Source: Oscillospiraceae bacterium
Lineage (GTDB): Bacteria > Bacillota > Clostridia > Oscillospirales > Ruminococcaceae
Direction: 5' to 3'
Assembly: GCA_017521325.1 (NCBI GenBank)
Contig: JAFXCV010000067.1
Span: forward strand, 30,694 to 94,693
DNA: 64,000 nucleotides
The translations under genes were made by a program, and so were the position numbers. Below, piece after piece: positions 1 to 8,301 of the stretch (within the stretch, counting starts at the first letter, position 1; the number at the start of each line of letters is the position of its first letter). The notes below the pieces were generated by a model, which did not search any database, was not told the origin of the DNA, and was given only the letters and a program-made list of their open reading frames with translations.

Positions 1-263
1 TGATAACGACCCAGCACCGCACCGACGGTATCCGCACACTTACGGTACGGCTGATCGGGCGTCAGACCATTCTCGTGCAGTGTGTAGAGGATACGGCGGT
101 GAACGGGCTTCAAGCCGTCACGCACGTCCGGCAGCGCACGGGACACGATAACCGACATTGCATAAGCAAGGAAGGAATCGTGCATTTCCGTCGCAATATC
201 GACCGGAATGACCTTATCCGGATTCTGCAGATCCGGAAGATTGTTTTCCATTTCGTTACTCAT
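1..263 (-). CDS. gyrA: DNA gyrase subunit A, N-terminal part (runs off window)
   Basis: The first 87 codons of GyrA lie here; the rest is beyond the left edge. GyrA is the breakage-reunion subunit of DNA gyrase and pairs with the GyrB encoded in the same direction just upstream. The visible peptide carries the conserved motifs [20 protein letters not shown] and HRRILY, and ends at GAVLGRYH, immediately before the quinolone-determining HPHGDSAVY region, so neither that region nor the catalytic tyrosine is in the window. The ATG at 263 follows a GAGGTGA ribosome site. A YcxB-like gene sits between it and gyrB. Confidence 0.95.
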   Translation of the reverse strand, partial: MSNEMENNLPDLQNPDKVIPVDIATEMHDSFLAYAMSVIVSRALPDVRDGLKPVHRRILYTLHENGLTPDQPYRKCADTVGAVLGRY

Positions 264-279
264 ATTTCACCTCAGCTGG

Positions 280-900
280 TTACTTGATTTTTGACTGGTA
301 GCCTTTTCCCAGATTCTTTGAAAATTCCTCCCGAAGCGTCTTGATTTCCTCTTCCGAAAACGCCTTTTTCGGAAGCACATAGAAATTGACCTTCACCATA
401 TACACGATGAAAAATTCCTTGTATTCAAGAACCTTCATCGCCTTGCTGTAATGGAGTCTGGTGCCGGAGAAATTTTCCTGCGGCGCATCCTCAAAGAGTG
501 CATCCGCCTGTTCCTGTTCTTCGGTTAGCTCCTCATCGGGGAGAATCGTCCCGATCTCCAGATATTCCGGATAGATTCTGCATTCGTAGAGATCGTTTTC
601 GATTTCCTTAACCGCATTCATTAAATTTCTGCGGATTTTACGAGGATTGTACCACTGAAAAGCGATCATCAGGATGCAGAATGCCACGATCATGCAGTAA
701 ATCGGTCTTTGCTGCTCGCTGCACTGTGTTACCTGCCATGCGTAGATGATTCCTGCCAGCAGGAAAATTCCCATCATCACATAATTTCTGGGATATACAA
801 ATTTCCTCTGAAACGCCACAAACGCACTGCGGAACATTTCGATCGGAATATGATACTGCCTTTTCAGAATCGGCTCTGCGCCGTTCTTTTCCATCTCCAA
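280..900 (-). CDS. YcxB-like membrane protein
   Basis: A 206-residue protein placed between gyrB and gyrA. Two hydrophobic segments near residues 42-60 and 66-84 form a membrane hairpin. They are followed by a soluble tail with an acidic stretch and a C-terminal pattern (FFIVYMVKVNFYVLPKKAF) typical of YcxB-like proteins, whose function is unknown. The start is a TTG at 900, seven bases after AAAGGAGG; an in-frame ATG at 894 is further from the ribosome site. It is probably cotranscribed with gyrB and gyrA. Its family membership is inferred from pattern only and no gyrase-related role should be assumed. Confidence 0.75.
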   Translation of the reverse strand: MEMEKNGAEPILKRQYHIPIEMFRSAFVAFQRKFVYPRNYVMMGIFLLAGIIYAWQVTQCSEQQRPIYCMIVAFCILMIAFQWYNPRKIRRNLMNAVKEIENDLYECRIYPEYLEIGTILPDEELTEEQEQADALFEDAPQENFSGTRLHYSKAMKVLEYKEFFIVYMVKVNFYVLPKKAFSEEEIKTLREEFSKNLGKGYQSKIK

Positions 901-918
901 ACTGCTTCCTCCTTTTGT

Positions 919-2847
919 TTACACGTCCAGATTCTGCACGGATTTCGCATTCTTCTCGATATACATCTTTCTCGGCATAACCTTATCGCCCATGAGAATG
1001 GTGATGATCTCGTCAGCCCTTGCCGCATCCTCCATCGTCACCTTGATGATGGTTCTTGTTTCGGGATTCATCGTGGTTTCCCAGAGCTGCTCGCTGTCCA
1101 TCTCACCAAGACCCTTGTAGCGCTGTACGGCAACCTTTGCGGAACTGCCGTTCACATCCGAAAGCTCGGCAATGTACTTGTCACGCTCGGCATCCGAGAA
1201 TGCATAGTACACCTTCTTGCCCCTTGCCACTCTGTAAAGCGGCGGCTGTGCGATATATACATTGCCGTTTTCGATCAGCGGCCGCATAAAGCGGAAGAAG
1301 AATGTCAGCAGCAGCGTTCTGATATGGCATCCGTCAACGTCGGCATCCGCCATAATAATGACCTTGCCGTAACGGAGCTTTTCAAGATTGAAATCCTCGC
1401 CGATGCCCGTACCGAGTGCCGTTACCACGGGCATGAGCTTTTCATTGCCGTAAACACGGTCGATTCTCGCCTTTTCCACGTTGAGCATCTTGCCCCACAG
1501 CGGCAGGATCGCCTGATACATACGATCACGTCCGCCCTTTGCGGAGCCTCCCGCAGAGTCACCCTCGACGATGTAGATTTCTGTACGTTCAATGCCCTTT
1601 TCGGTGCAGTCTGCAAGCTTGCCCGGCAGGGATGCGCTCTCCATTGCGGATTTGCGGCGTGCGGTTTCTCTCGCATTCTTCGCCGCCTCTCTTGCACGTC
1701 TTGCGGCAAGGCACTTGTCGAGAATTTCCCTTGCGATCTGCGGATTCATCTCAAAATAGCTCATCAGCTTTTCCTGCAGGAGCTTTTCGACAAACGGACG
1801 CACCGCAGGATTGCCAAGTCTTCCCTTGGTCTGTCCCTCAAATTCGCATTCGGTAAGCTTTACCGAAACGATCGCCGTCATGCCCTCACGCACATCATCG
1901 CCCGAAAGCTTTTCGTTTTCCTTCAGAAGCTGGAAATTCTTACCGTAATCGTTAATGACCTTTGTCAGCGCATTTTTGAAGCCGTTTTCGTGGCTGCCGC
2001 CGTCCTTCGTGCGGATGTTGTTGGCAAAGGAAAGAATGACTTCGTTGTAGCTGTCATTGTACTGCAAAGCGATTTCCGCAAAGGAATCCCCCTGCGTGCC
2101 GGAAACATAGATCACATCGCCCACGGTTTCATATCCCTTTGTTGTGTGGATATGCTCAACAAACTGACGGATACCGCCCTCATAGTGCAGTGTTTCCGAC
2201 TGGATCTCGTCGGGATTTCGGCTGTCGGTGAACACAATGCGGATTCCCGCATTGAGGAATGCCTGCTCACGCAGTCTTTTGAGCAGTACTTCGTAATCGA
2301 ATACCGTTGTTTCAAAAATCTCCGCATCCGCCTTGAAGGCAACCGTTGTTCCGGTTTCTTCCGTATCGCCGATGACCTTCAGTTGTTCGCTGTATTCGCC
2401 ACGCTCAAAGCGCTGGAAATGGACATTTTTACCGTCCTTGACCGTCAGCTCCAGCCATTCCGACAGGGCATTTACGACCGACGCACCAACGCCGTGCAGA
2501 CCGCCCGAAACCTTGTAGCCGCCGCCGCCGAACTTACCGCCGGCATGCAGCACCGTATAAACGACCGTTGCCGCAGAAATTCCCTCCGTCGGATGGATGC
2601 CGACCGGAATGCCTCTGCCGTTGTCGGATACACGGATGATCTCTCCGGGGAGGATCTCCACGTTGATCTCCGTACAATATCCTGCCAGTGCTTCGTCAAT
2701 GGCATTGTCCACGATTTCGTAGACAAGATGATGCAGACCGTCAATACTGGTCGAGCCAATGTACATACCGGGACGCTTTCTAACAGGGTCAAGACCCTCC
2801 AGCACCTGAATTTGCTCGGCATCGTACTGCATATTCTGCTGATCCAT
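919..2847 (-). CDS. gyrB: DNA gyrase subunit B
   Basis: The 642-residue ATPase subunit of DNA gyrase, of normal length for the short Gram-positive form. The N-terminal GHKL ATPase shows LEGLDPVRKRPGMYIG and the YEIVDNAIDEA motif. The TOPRIM domain shows EGDSAGG near residue 425 and DADVDG near residue 500, the metal-binding acidic residues. The C-terminus ends in the expected GLGEMDSEQLWETTM and PRKMYIEKNA region. The ATG at 2847 follows GGAGAG. It lies downstream of recF, as in many Firmicutes, separated by a 177-base gap holding DnaA-box-like 9-mers. Confidence 0.97.
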   Translation of the reverse strand: MDQQNMQYDAEQIQVLEGLDPVRKRPGMYIGSTSIDGLHHLVYEIVDNAIDEALAGYCTEINVEILPGEIIRVSDNGRGIPVGIHPTEGISAATVVYTVLHAGGKFGGGGYKVSGGLHGVGASVVNALSEWLELTVKDGKNVHFQRFERGEYSEQLKVIGDTEETGTTVAFKADAEIFETTVFDYEVLLKRLREQAFLNAGIRIVFTDSRNPDEIQSETLHYEGGIRQFVEHIHTTKGYETVGDVIYVSGTQGDSFAEIALQYNDSYNEVILSFANNIRTKDGGSHENGFKNALTKVINDYGKNFQLLKENEKLSGDDVREGMTAIVSVKLTECEFEGQTKGRLGNPAVRPFVEKLLQEKLMSYFEMNPQIAREILDKCLAARRAREAAKNARETARRKSAMESASLPGKLADCTEKGIERTEIYIVEGDSAGGSAKGGRDRMYQAILPLWGKMLNVEKARIDRVYGNEKLMPVVTALGTGIGEDFNLEKLRYGKVIIMADADVDGCHIRTLLLTFFFRFMRPLIENGNVYIAQPPLYRVARGKKVYYAFSDAERDKYIAELSDVNGSSAKVAVQRYKGLGEMDSEQLWETTMNPETRTIIKVTMEDAARADEIITILMGDKVMPRKMYIEKNAKSVQNLDV

Positions 2848-3033
2848 ATGTTCACTCTCCGTTTCAAAATAGTATGGAAAATGTGTTTACACGTTCTTTT
2901 CCACATATTCAACATGGTTTTCAACTGTTTTTGTTGAAACACAGTGTCGCAATACCGTGATTTTTTTAAGTTTTCCAAAGAATTCCACTTTTTCGACGGT
3001 GGATATTGTGGAAAACTTGTCCGATTATTCACA
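2848..3033. promoter_or_regulatory. gyrB-recF intergenic cluster of DnaA-box-like 9-mers
   Basis: The gap between recF and gyrB contains TTTTCCACA (2897-2905), TATTCAACA (2906-2914), TTTTCAACT (2918-2926), TGTTGAAAC (2932-2940), TGTGGAAAA (3007-3015) and TTATTCACA (3025-3033, overlapping the recF stop). The last fits the classical TTATNCACA DnaA box; the others are variants of TTTTC(A/C)ACA that recur around dnaA. They may titrate DnaA or regulate gyrB. Binding is inferred, not shown. Confidence 0.5.
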
Positions 3034-4152
3034 TTCCGGACGCAGTCTGCCCTCCCTCATAAGGAACACACTGCCTTTCTGTTCCACACGCAGGGAGGAG
3101 GGGTGGCAAAGGGTGATGAACACCTGCATATCCGCCACCATATCATAAATCAGCCGCTGCCGCCGTTCATCGAGTTCGCCCATGACATCATCGAGCAGAA
3201 CCACGGGGGAGCGCTGCATTTTTGCATTATATAGATGTGCCTGTGCGAGCTTCAGGACGAGTGCGGTACTTTTCCGCTGTCCCTGTGAGCCGAACTGGCT
3301 GACGGCATAGCCGCCGATATCAAGCTGCAGGTCATCCCTCTGGATGCCTCTTTGTGTGTAGCCAAGCCGCAGATCCTCTTTCAGATTCTCCGAGAGCTTC
3401 TGTTCATAGAGCGCAGCAAGCTCGGCTGTGGGCTTTTCGGGAAGTTCCAAATCCCCATAAACCGCACTGCGGTAGGAAACATTGAGAATTTCGCTGCCGC
3501 CCGTCATCACGCTGTACAGTTCCCTGCAAAGCGGCTGAATACTGCGGATATACTCCGCACGCATGCAGCTGATGAGCGCACCGGTTTTTGCAAGCTGGCT
3601 GTCGAACATGGTCACATCCTGCCGCCTGATTTTTCCTTTCAGGCAATTCTGGATCGCCGCATTGCGCTGCGCAAGCAGGAGGGATGCACGGCTGACATAT
3701 TCCATTCTTCTCGGATGCAGCTGGCAGGCGCACAGATCCATAAAGGCTCTGCGTCTGTCGGGGGAGCCGTTGACGATTTCCACATCAGATGGCGAAAACG
3801 CCACGCAATGGAACACTTCAAACAAGCCGCCTGTTTTGGCGGTATCCACGCCGTTAATGGTAATTTTCCGCTTTTTCTGCTGTCCACGCTCCATACTGTA
3901 GGTCATGCGCTGTTCCCGTCTGCCGTCAAAAAATCGCATATCGCACTGAAAGAACGGCGCATCAAAGCCCATATAATGGCGTTCCTTCACGCCATGGAAG
4001 CTTTTGCAGCCGGTCATCAGCCACACAGCATCGAGGAGATTGGTTTTTCCCTGCGCATTATCGCCGATAATGACATTGAATCTGCGGTCAGGCTCTAAAC
4101 GCACGCCCTTGAGGTTGCGGAAGCCGTCAGCGGAAAATGACGTAATATGCAT
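3025..4152 (-). CDS. recF: DNA replication and repair protein RecF
   Basis: A 375-residue SMC-like ATPase that loads RecA at single-strand gaps. The Walker A motif GDNAQGKTNLL lies near residues 31-41 after the N-terminal HITSFSADGFRNL strand. The signature region and a Walker B, VVLLDDVMGELD, lie near residue 318. Length and order match the family. It starts six bases after yaaA ends, with GAGGTG in the yaaA tail as a likely ribosome site, so yaaA and recF are translationally linked in the dnaN-yaaA-recF-gyrB series. Confidence 0.96.
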   Translation of the reverse strand: MHITSFSADGFRNLKGVRLEPDRRFNVIIGDNAQGKTNLLDAVWLMTGCKSFHGVKERHYMGFDAPFFQCDMRFFDGRREQRMTYSMERGQQKKRKITINGVDTAKTGGLFEVFHCVAFSPSDVEIVNGSPDRRRAFMDLCACQLHPRRMEYVSRASLLLAQRNAAIQNCLKGKIRRQDVTMFDSQLAKTGALISCMRAEYIRSIQPLCRELYSVMTGGSEILNVSYRSAVYGDLELPEKPTAELAALYEQKLSENLKEDLRLGYTQRGIQRDDLQLDIGGYAVSQFGSQGQRKSTALVLKLAQAHLYNAKMQRSPVVLLDDVMGELDERRQRLIYDMVADMQVFITLCHPSSLRVEQKGSVFLMREGRLRPECE

Positions 4153-4157
4153 AGAAT

Positions 4158-4376
4158 TTACTGCACCTCAACGATGAATTTATCAACGCTGACACGGTCG
4201 CCCGGTCTGATCTTCTTGCCACGCATCGTGCAGACTTCGCCGTTGACAGAAACCGCACCCTGCTGGACAAGCTCTTTTGCAAATCCGCCGGTGTCGCACA
4301 GCCCTGCAAATTTCAGCAGGGAATCAAGCTTGATAAATTCTGTTGTAATTTGTACCTGTATTACTTCCTGTGACAT
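4158..4376 (-). CDS. yaaA: S4-domain RNA-binding protein YaaA
   Basis: A 72-residue single S4 RNA-binding domain with the expected core [20 protein letters not shown] and a strand containing [13 protein letters not shown]. YaaA-type proteins always sit between dnaN and recF in Firmicutes and are linked to large-subunit or RecF function, though the exact role is uncertain. The ATG at 4376 follows TAAGGAG. The 300-base gap to dnaN, filled with palindromes, is unusually long for this pair. Confidence 0.9.
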   Translation of the reverse strand: MSQEVIQVQITTEFIKLDSLLKFAGLCDTGGFAKELVQQGAVSVNGEVCTMRGKKIRPGDRVSVDKFIVEVQ

Positions 4377-4677
4377 GGTAGTTCTCCTTAATTGTCCTGT
4401 ATCAATTCTGTGGAAGGCTAATTATAATTGACAGGTGCTTTGCCTTCTGTGATTCTCGCCCAAGAATGTGATTCTTGCAATTCTAACGTTTCGCCTTTGT
4501 CCCCCAAGGGGGGCAATGGCGAAACGCTATGGGATTCCAAAGGGATGTACATCCCTTTGGCGGGGGTACAGGGGGCAGCGCCCCCTGTTCAGTTACAAAT
4601 TAGTTCTTCAACTGAATGGGCAGCGGCGAACTGCCGCAGGTGAGCTGCTTCCTTTGTGCTTCGCACAAGCGGAAGCA
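4377..4677. repeat. Palindrome-rich insertion between dnaN and yaaA
   Basis: No gene is seen in this 301-base stretch. It holds a perfect 24-base palindrome at 4537-4560 (half-site CCAAAGGGATGT), a hairpin with 9-base arms at 4568-4588 (ACAGGGGGC, loop AGC), a hairpin at 4618-4636, and a long hairpin at 4647-4676 (GCTTCC arms). The block resembles the GC-rich dispersed repeats elsewhere in the window and may be a small non-autonomous insertion. Confidence 0.6.
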
Positions 4678-4700
4678 TTAGTTCTTCAACTGAATCGGCA
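4599..4700. repeat. Direct duplication of the dnaN 3' end
   Basis: Bases 4599-4622 and 4677-4700 match at 23 of 24 positions. The second copy is the true end of dnaN (codons for PIQLKN and the stop); the first is a displaced copy 78 bases downstream in the dnaN reading direction. The spacer carries hairpins. This fits either tandem slippage or insertion of a palindromic element that copied its target edge. Confidence 0.8.
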
Positions 4701-5781
4701 TAATCAAATATACAAAGGATTCCCCATCCATGGGCGTGATCTTGATTACCTTATTACAGCCGCTCATGTGGAGCTTTACCTTATCACACTCACATGCACG
4801 CAGCGCTTCAAGCAGATACTTGTTGCTGAAACCGATGGTCACGCTTTCGCCACGGATATCCGCAGGAATTCTGTCGTTGATCACACCGATGCCCGTTTTG
4901 CAGGAAATTTCCATAAATCCATCTGCAAAAACACAGCGCATGGGCGCTTTGTTCTTCTCATTGATCAGCAGTGCGCAGCGTTCTGCACAGCCGATCATGT
5001 CCCTTGTATTCATAATGACTTCCGTTTTGGCATCATTCGGGATGCTGCTGCGGAAATTGTGGAACTGTCCCTCTAACAGTCTTGCAAACAGCTCAAAGCC
5101 ATTGACGGAAAATACAATATGCTTGCCGTTTGTCGCAAATTCGCACGGCGTTTCCGCATCATCCTTTAAAAGCATAATCAGCTCGGAAAGTGCCTTTTTC
5201 GGAACAACAAAACGGAAAGTTCCCATCTCTGCGATCTTTTCCTGACGCATTGCAAGTCTGTAGCGGTCCATTGCCACCACATAGAACATGTCCTCACCCG
5301 ATTCAAACAGCTCACCTGTCAGAATGGGCTTGTCTTCCTTTACGGATGCCGCAAAGCTCGACTGCTGGATCATCGAACGCAGAATCGGCTGTGCAACTGC
5401 GGTTTTCTGTGTGGTTTCTACCACGGGAAGCTCCGGAAATTCCTCAGCGGACATCGCAGAAATACGGTATTCCGTGTTTTCACTTGCAATTCTTGCATTC
5501 AGCGTTTCATCAATTTCAAATACCACACGTTCGCCCGTCATGCGGCGAGTCATTTCGCTGAACAGTCTTGCATTCAGCACAAAGGAAAATTCATCCGTGC
5601 ATTCTGCCGGAACTCTTGTGCGGATGCCAATTTCCAGATCGTAACCCGTCAGCACCACTGCACCCTGCTGCATCTGCACGCAGATGCCCTCAAGTGCGGC
5701 AATCGTGGATTTCTGGGATACACCCTTGGATACATGTGCAATGGCACTGCACAGATCATTTTTATTACATTCAAATCTCAT
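4678..5781 (-). CDS. dnaN: DNA polymerase III beta subunit (sliding clamp)
   Basis: A 367-residue clamp that encircles DNA and tethers the replicative polymerase. The N-terminus MRFECNKNDLCSAIAHVSKG, the central AMDRYRLAMRQ motif and the C-terminus ending YLIMPIQLKN (the usual PMRL-type end) all fit DnaN; length is normal. The ATG at 5781 follows GGAGTT. It lies on the dnaN side of oriC, reading away from it. Its last 24 bases are duplicated just downstream. Confidence 0.97.
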   Translation of the reverse strand: MRFECNKNDLCSAIAHVSKGVSQKSTIAALEGICVQMQQGAVVLTGYDLEIGIRTRVPAECTDEFSFVLNARLFSEMTRRMTGERVVFEIDETLNARIASENTEYRISAMSAEEFPELPVVETTQKTAVAQPILRSMIQQSSFAASVKEDKPILTGELFESGEDMFYVVAMDRYRLAMRQEKIAEMGTFRFVVPKKALSELIMLLKDDAETPCEFATNGKHIVFSVNGFELFARLLEGQFHNFRSSIPNDAKTEVIMNTRDMIGCAERCALLINEKNKAPMRCVFADGFMEISCKTGIGVINDRIPADIRGESVTIGFSNKYLLEALRACECDKVKLHMSGCNKVIKITPMDGESFVYLIMPIQLKN

Positions 5782-6321
5782 TTTCTATCAACTCCGGATT
5801 TTCTCTGATCTTTCCACAGGCGTTTCTTCTGCAAAGTGGAAGTTTCACGCTGATCAGTCATATCAATCATAAATAATAAAATAGTAGTAGTAGTAGAGGG
5901 GGCTGAAAAGTTGAATCCTTCGAAAAAGCACGAATTTCCGTTTGATTGGCACTGTGTTTATTCCACATCGGCACTTTGGAAAAAATGTGTAAATGTGAAA
6001 ACTTTCCGACGCCGATTTCCGGCTGTGAAAAAGTGGAATCTCTGTGGAGTTGAATTGGAAAAATTCTTGAAAAATTTGTGGAATTTCTCATTTCAACCGG
6101 ACTTGTTTTCACAATCTGTGGAATCAGCCAACCTTGAAAAAGTGGAAATCATTTCCGGTATTTCCCATTTTTACGGAAACTGCGCAGGAAAGTTTTAAAC
6201 TAACTTTTCAACATCGTGTTGAAAAACTCGTTGAAAGCTGTTGATTTCCTTTTTCTGCGTGCTTTTCTCCCCTTCGTTAATAACAATCCCCTGTCAAGTA
6301 CAGGGGATGTGCGGCACAGCG
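5782..6321. other. oriC: Putative chromosomal origin oriC (dnaA-dnaN intergenic)
   Basis: A 540-base gene-free gap between dnaA and dnaN, the usual origin position in Firmicutes. From the dnaN side it reads: an AT-rich stretch (about 5862-5881), five TAG trinucleotides (5882-5896), a GC cluster AGGGGGCT (5897-5904), then a series of DnaA-box-like 9-mers. These include a degenerate AGTTGAATC (5909-5917), TATTCCACA (5959-5967), TGTGGAATT (6077-6085), TGTGGAATC (6117-6125) and the inverted pair TTTTCAACA (6205-6213)/TGTTGAAAA (6217-6225). The AT-rich, trio, GC, box order matches the basal unwinding system described for Bacillus subtilis. Function is inferred. Confidence 0.8.
5882..5896 (+). promoter_or_regulatory. 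DnaA-trio-like element
   Basis: Five perfect TAG repeats, read 3'-GAT-5', are flanked by an AT-rich tract on the dnaN side and a GC cluster on the dnaA side. This is the polarity expected for DnaA loading onto a single strand during origin melting. Confidence 0.7.
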
Positions 6322-7698
6322 TCAGGCTGTGGGAGGATTGGGATTCTTTTCACGGATATCCTTGATGATGTCATCGACAAGCTCCTTGAGGTTTGCATCC
6401 TTCTTCAGAGCCGTTGTGACATTGTTGATCGCATACACGATTGTGGAATGATCTCTGCCGCCGAATTCCATACCGATTGCAGCAAGGGGCATGCCTGTTA
6501 CCTCACGCACCACATATGCCGCAACCTTGCGGGCTGTGGAGATCTGGGAGGTTCTCTTGCTCGAACGGATGTCCTCGGGGGTAATGCCGTATACGTTTGC
6601 CACCTCTGCAATGACCTTTTCCACCGTGATCGGGATCGGCTGGTCATCGGTCAGGATGTCACGGATCACGCTCTGCGCCATGGAAATGGTCGGAGAGCTG
6701 TTTGCGAGCATCTTGAGTGCCTTGAGCTTCTTGACTGCGCCTTCGAGCTGACGGATGTTGGTTTTCAGACGGTTTGCGATGAATTCTGTCACCTCATCCG
6801 GAATCTTCAGATCCAGAAGCTCCGCTTTTCTGCGGATAATAGCGAATCTGGTTTCAAAATCGGGAATGCTGATATCTGCGATCAGACCCCATTCAAAGCG
6901 GTTTCGAATACGCTCCTCCAGTGTTTTGAGGTCACGGGGGGGCTTGTCCGAGGTGATGACAATCTGCTTGCCTTCGGAATGCAGCACATTGAAGGTATGG
7001 AAGAATTCTTCCTGCATACGCTCCTTGCCGGAGAAGAACTGGATATCGTCAACGATCAGGACATCCGCATTGCGGTACTTGTCGTGGAATACGGAGGTGT
7101 CACGCTGGTCGATCGCCTTGATCAGCTCGTTACCGAAGGATTCACCTGTGACATAAATGACATTCTTGTGCGGATCACGCTGCAGCACCTCATGCTTGAT
7201 GGCGGTAACAAGGTGGGTTTTGCCAAGTCCGGAGGGGCCGTAGATAAACAGCGGATTGTAGGTCGTGCCTGCATCCGTTGCTACTGCCTTGCAGGCAGCA
7301 AATGCAAATTCGTTGGATCTGCCGACGATGAAGGTGTTGAAATTGTAATCATATTCCGCAAGCTCGTAGCTCTTGTGAAGCTCCTCGTGCTTCTCGTCAA
7401 GCTCGTCAAAATCCGGAACTGCGGTTTTTCCGCCGTCCGCCTTTCTGCTCATGCAGTTTACGACGAGATTGAGCTTGAGTCCCACTGTTTTTTCAAGGAC
7501 ATCCTCAAGCAGCTCCTTGTAGTTGGACATCAGAACGCCCTGCTGGAACTCGGTATTTACCATAAATACAGCGTCGCTGCCCTCAATGCCGACGGGTACC
7601 ATGGATTCGATCCATGTTTTCATTGCAACACCCGTGATGATATCATGTTCTGTACAATACTTCTTGACCTGATTGAATACTTCGTCAAAAGAATTCAT
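6322..7698 (-). CDS. dnaA: Chromosomal replication initiator DnaA
   Basis: A 458-residue AAA+ initiator. The order is N-terminal interaction domain, a linker (around residues 85-105), an AAA+ domain with Walker A GPSGLGKTHL near residue 157 and Walker B VLIVDDIQF near 214, and a C-terminal helix-turn-helix domain with GGRDHSTIVYA near residue 416. Compared with E. coli, Asp433 and His434 are kept, but Pro423 reads as Ala and Thr435 as Ser. These are base-contacting positions, and the change may relate to the unusual candidate boxes nearby. The ATG at 7698 follows GGAGG. No strong promoter was recognised upstream. Confidence 0.98.
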   Translation of the reverse strand: MNSFDEVFNQVKKYCTEHDIITGVAMKTWIESMVPVGIEGSDAVFMVNTEFQQGVLMSNYKELLEDVLEKTVGLKLNLVVNCMSRKADGGKTAVPDFDELDEKHEELHKSYELAEYDYNFNTFIVGRSNEFAFAACKAVATDAGTTYNPLFIYGPSGLGKTHLVTAIKHEVLQRDPHKNVIYVTGESFGNELIKAIDQRDTSVFHDKYRNADVLIVDDIQFFSGKERMQEEFFHTFNVLHSEGKQIVITSDKPPRDLKTLEERIRNRFEWGLIADISIPDFETRFAIIRRKAELLDLKIPDEVTEFIANRLKTNIRQLEGAVKKLKALKMLANSSPTISMAQSVIRDILTDDQPIPITVEKVIAEVANVYGITPEDIRSSKRTSQISTARKVAAYVVREVTGMPLAAIGMEFGGRDHSTIVYAINNVTTALKKDANLKELVDDIIKDIREKNPNPPTA

Positions 7699-8102
7699 CT
7701 CACAACCTCCATTTTATGCATCATTGACACCCGCCATTATGGGTGCAATCTACTTATAATATTACTACTTTATATTCTAACATATCTTTGTTGAAAATGC
7801 AAGTGTTTTTTTAAAAATTCAACAGTTGGTTATTGTCAGGCTTTGACGGATTCCGTGCGGAAATGCAGGTGAAATCAGGTGCGCAGGGTGGGTGAACACC
7901 GATATTTTGTGTAAATTGCCAAGAATCCCACTGGGAGCAGATGAAAAAATGACTTATCAGGAAAATTTGCAAAAAACCCTTGACATGCCGTGTTGAATGA
8001 GATATAATAGTAGGGTATAAGAGTAGATATGCTCTGAAGAGTCAGGTTTGTATCATCGGCGAGGTGCCGAGGAGCATGCCGAAAGCGAGAGGAGGAGAAC
8101 GC
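7699..8102. other. dnaA-rpmH divergent intergenic region
   Basis: This 404-base gap separates the leftward dnaA series from the rightward rpmH series. It holds a perfect TGTTGAAAA at 7789-7797 and AATTCAACA at 7816-7824, which match the box-like words in oriC, so it could be the second lobe of a bipartite origin. It also holds the rpmH promoter and a roughly 90-base rpmH leader. No further gene was seen. Confidence 0.6.
7980..8008 (+). promoter_or_regulatory. rpmH operon promoter
   Basis: TTGACA at 7980-7985 and TATAAT at 8003-8008 with a 17-base spacer: a perfect vegetative sigma-A consensus, about 95 bases before the rpmH start. Confidence 0.85.
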
Positions 8103-8237
8103 ATGAAAAGAACATACCAGCCTAAGAAGCTGCACAGAAAAAAGGAACACGGCTTCATGAAGAGAATGTCCGATAAGAACGGCAGAAAGGTTTTAGCTCG
8201 TAGGAGAGCAAAGGGCAGAGCAAGACTTTCCCATTGA
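8103..8237 (+). CDS. rpmH: 50S ribosomal protein L34
   Basis: A 44-residue, highly basic protein beginning [18 protein letters not shown] and ending [10 protein letters not shown], the full length of bacterial L34. GAGAGGAGGA precedes the ATG. It opens the rpmH-rnpA-yidD-yidC-jag series found next to the origin in most bacteria. A hairpin terminator follows directly, before rnpA. Confidence 0.96.
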   Translation: MKRTYQPKKLHRKKEHGFMKRMSDKNGRKVLARRRAKGRARLSH

Positions 8238-8244
8238 TGAGCCG

Positions 8245-8277
8245 GACCACAAATTCCGATTTGTGGTCTTTTTATTT
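8245..8277 (+). terminator. Terminator/attenuator between rpmH and rnpA
   Basis: A 10-base perfect stem (GACCACAAAT, loop TCCG) at 8245-8268 is followed by TTTTTATTT. It probably sets the high L34 to RnpA ratio by partial termination, since no separate strong rnpA promoter was seen. Confidence 0.85.
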
Positions 8278-8301
8278 AGTTTCAGATAAGGGGCAACGGC
8301 G

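Noticed and set aside
709..2937. 742-codon plus-strand ORF antisense to gyrB
   Set aside because: It lies wholly across gyrB, has no ribosome site and no recognisable domain; codon bias of the real gene suppresses stops on the opposite strand. The same reason removes the long antisense ORFs over dnaA, the GH30-like gene, the EAL gene and LRR protein 4.
5867..6198. Short ORFs within the dnaA-dnaN gap
   Set aside because: They cross the trio tract and box-like words, lack ribosome sites and encode no recognisable protein.
7740..7800. Candidate dnaA promoter
   Set aside because: Several AT-rich -10-like words exist, but no -35 with acceptable spacing could be chosen.
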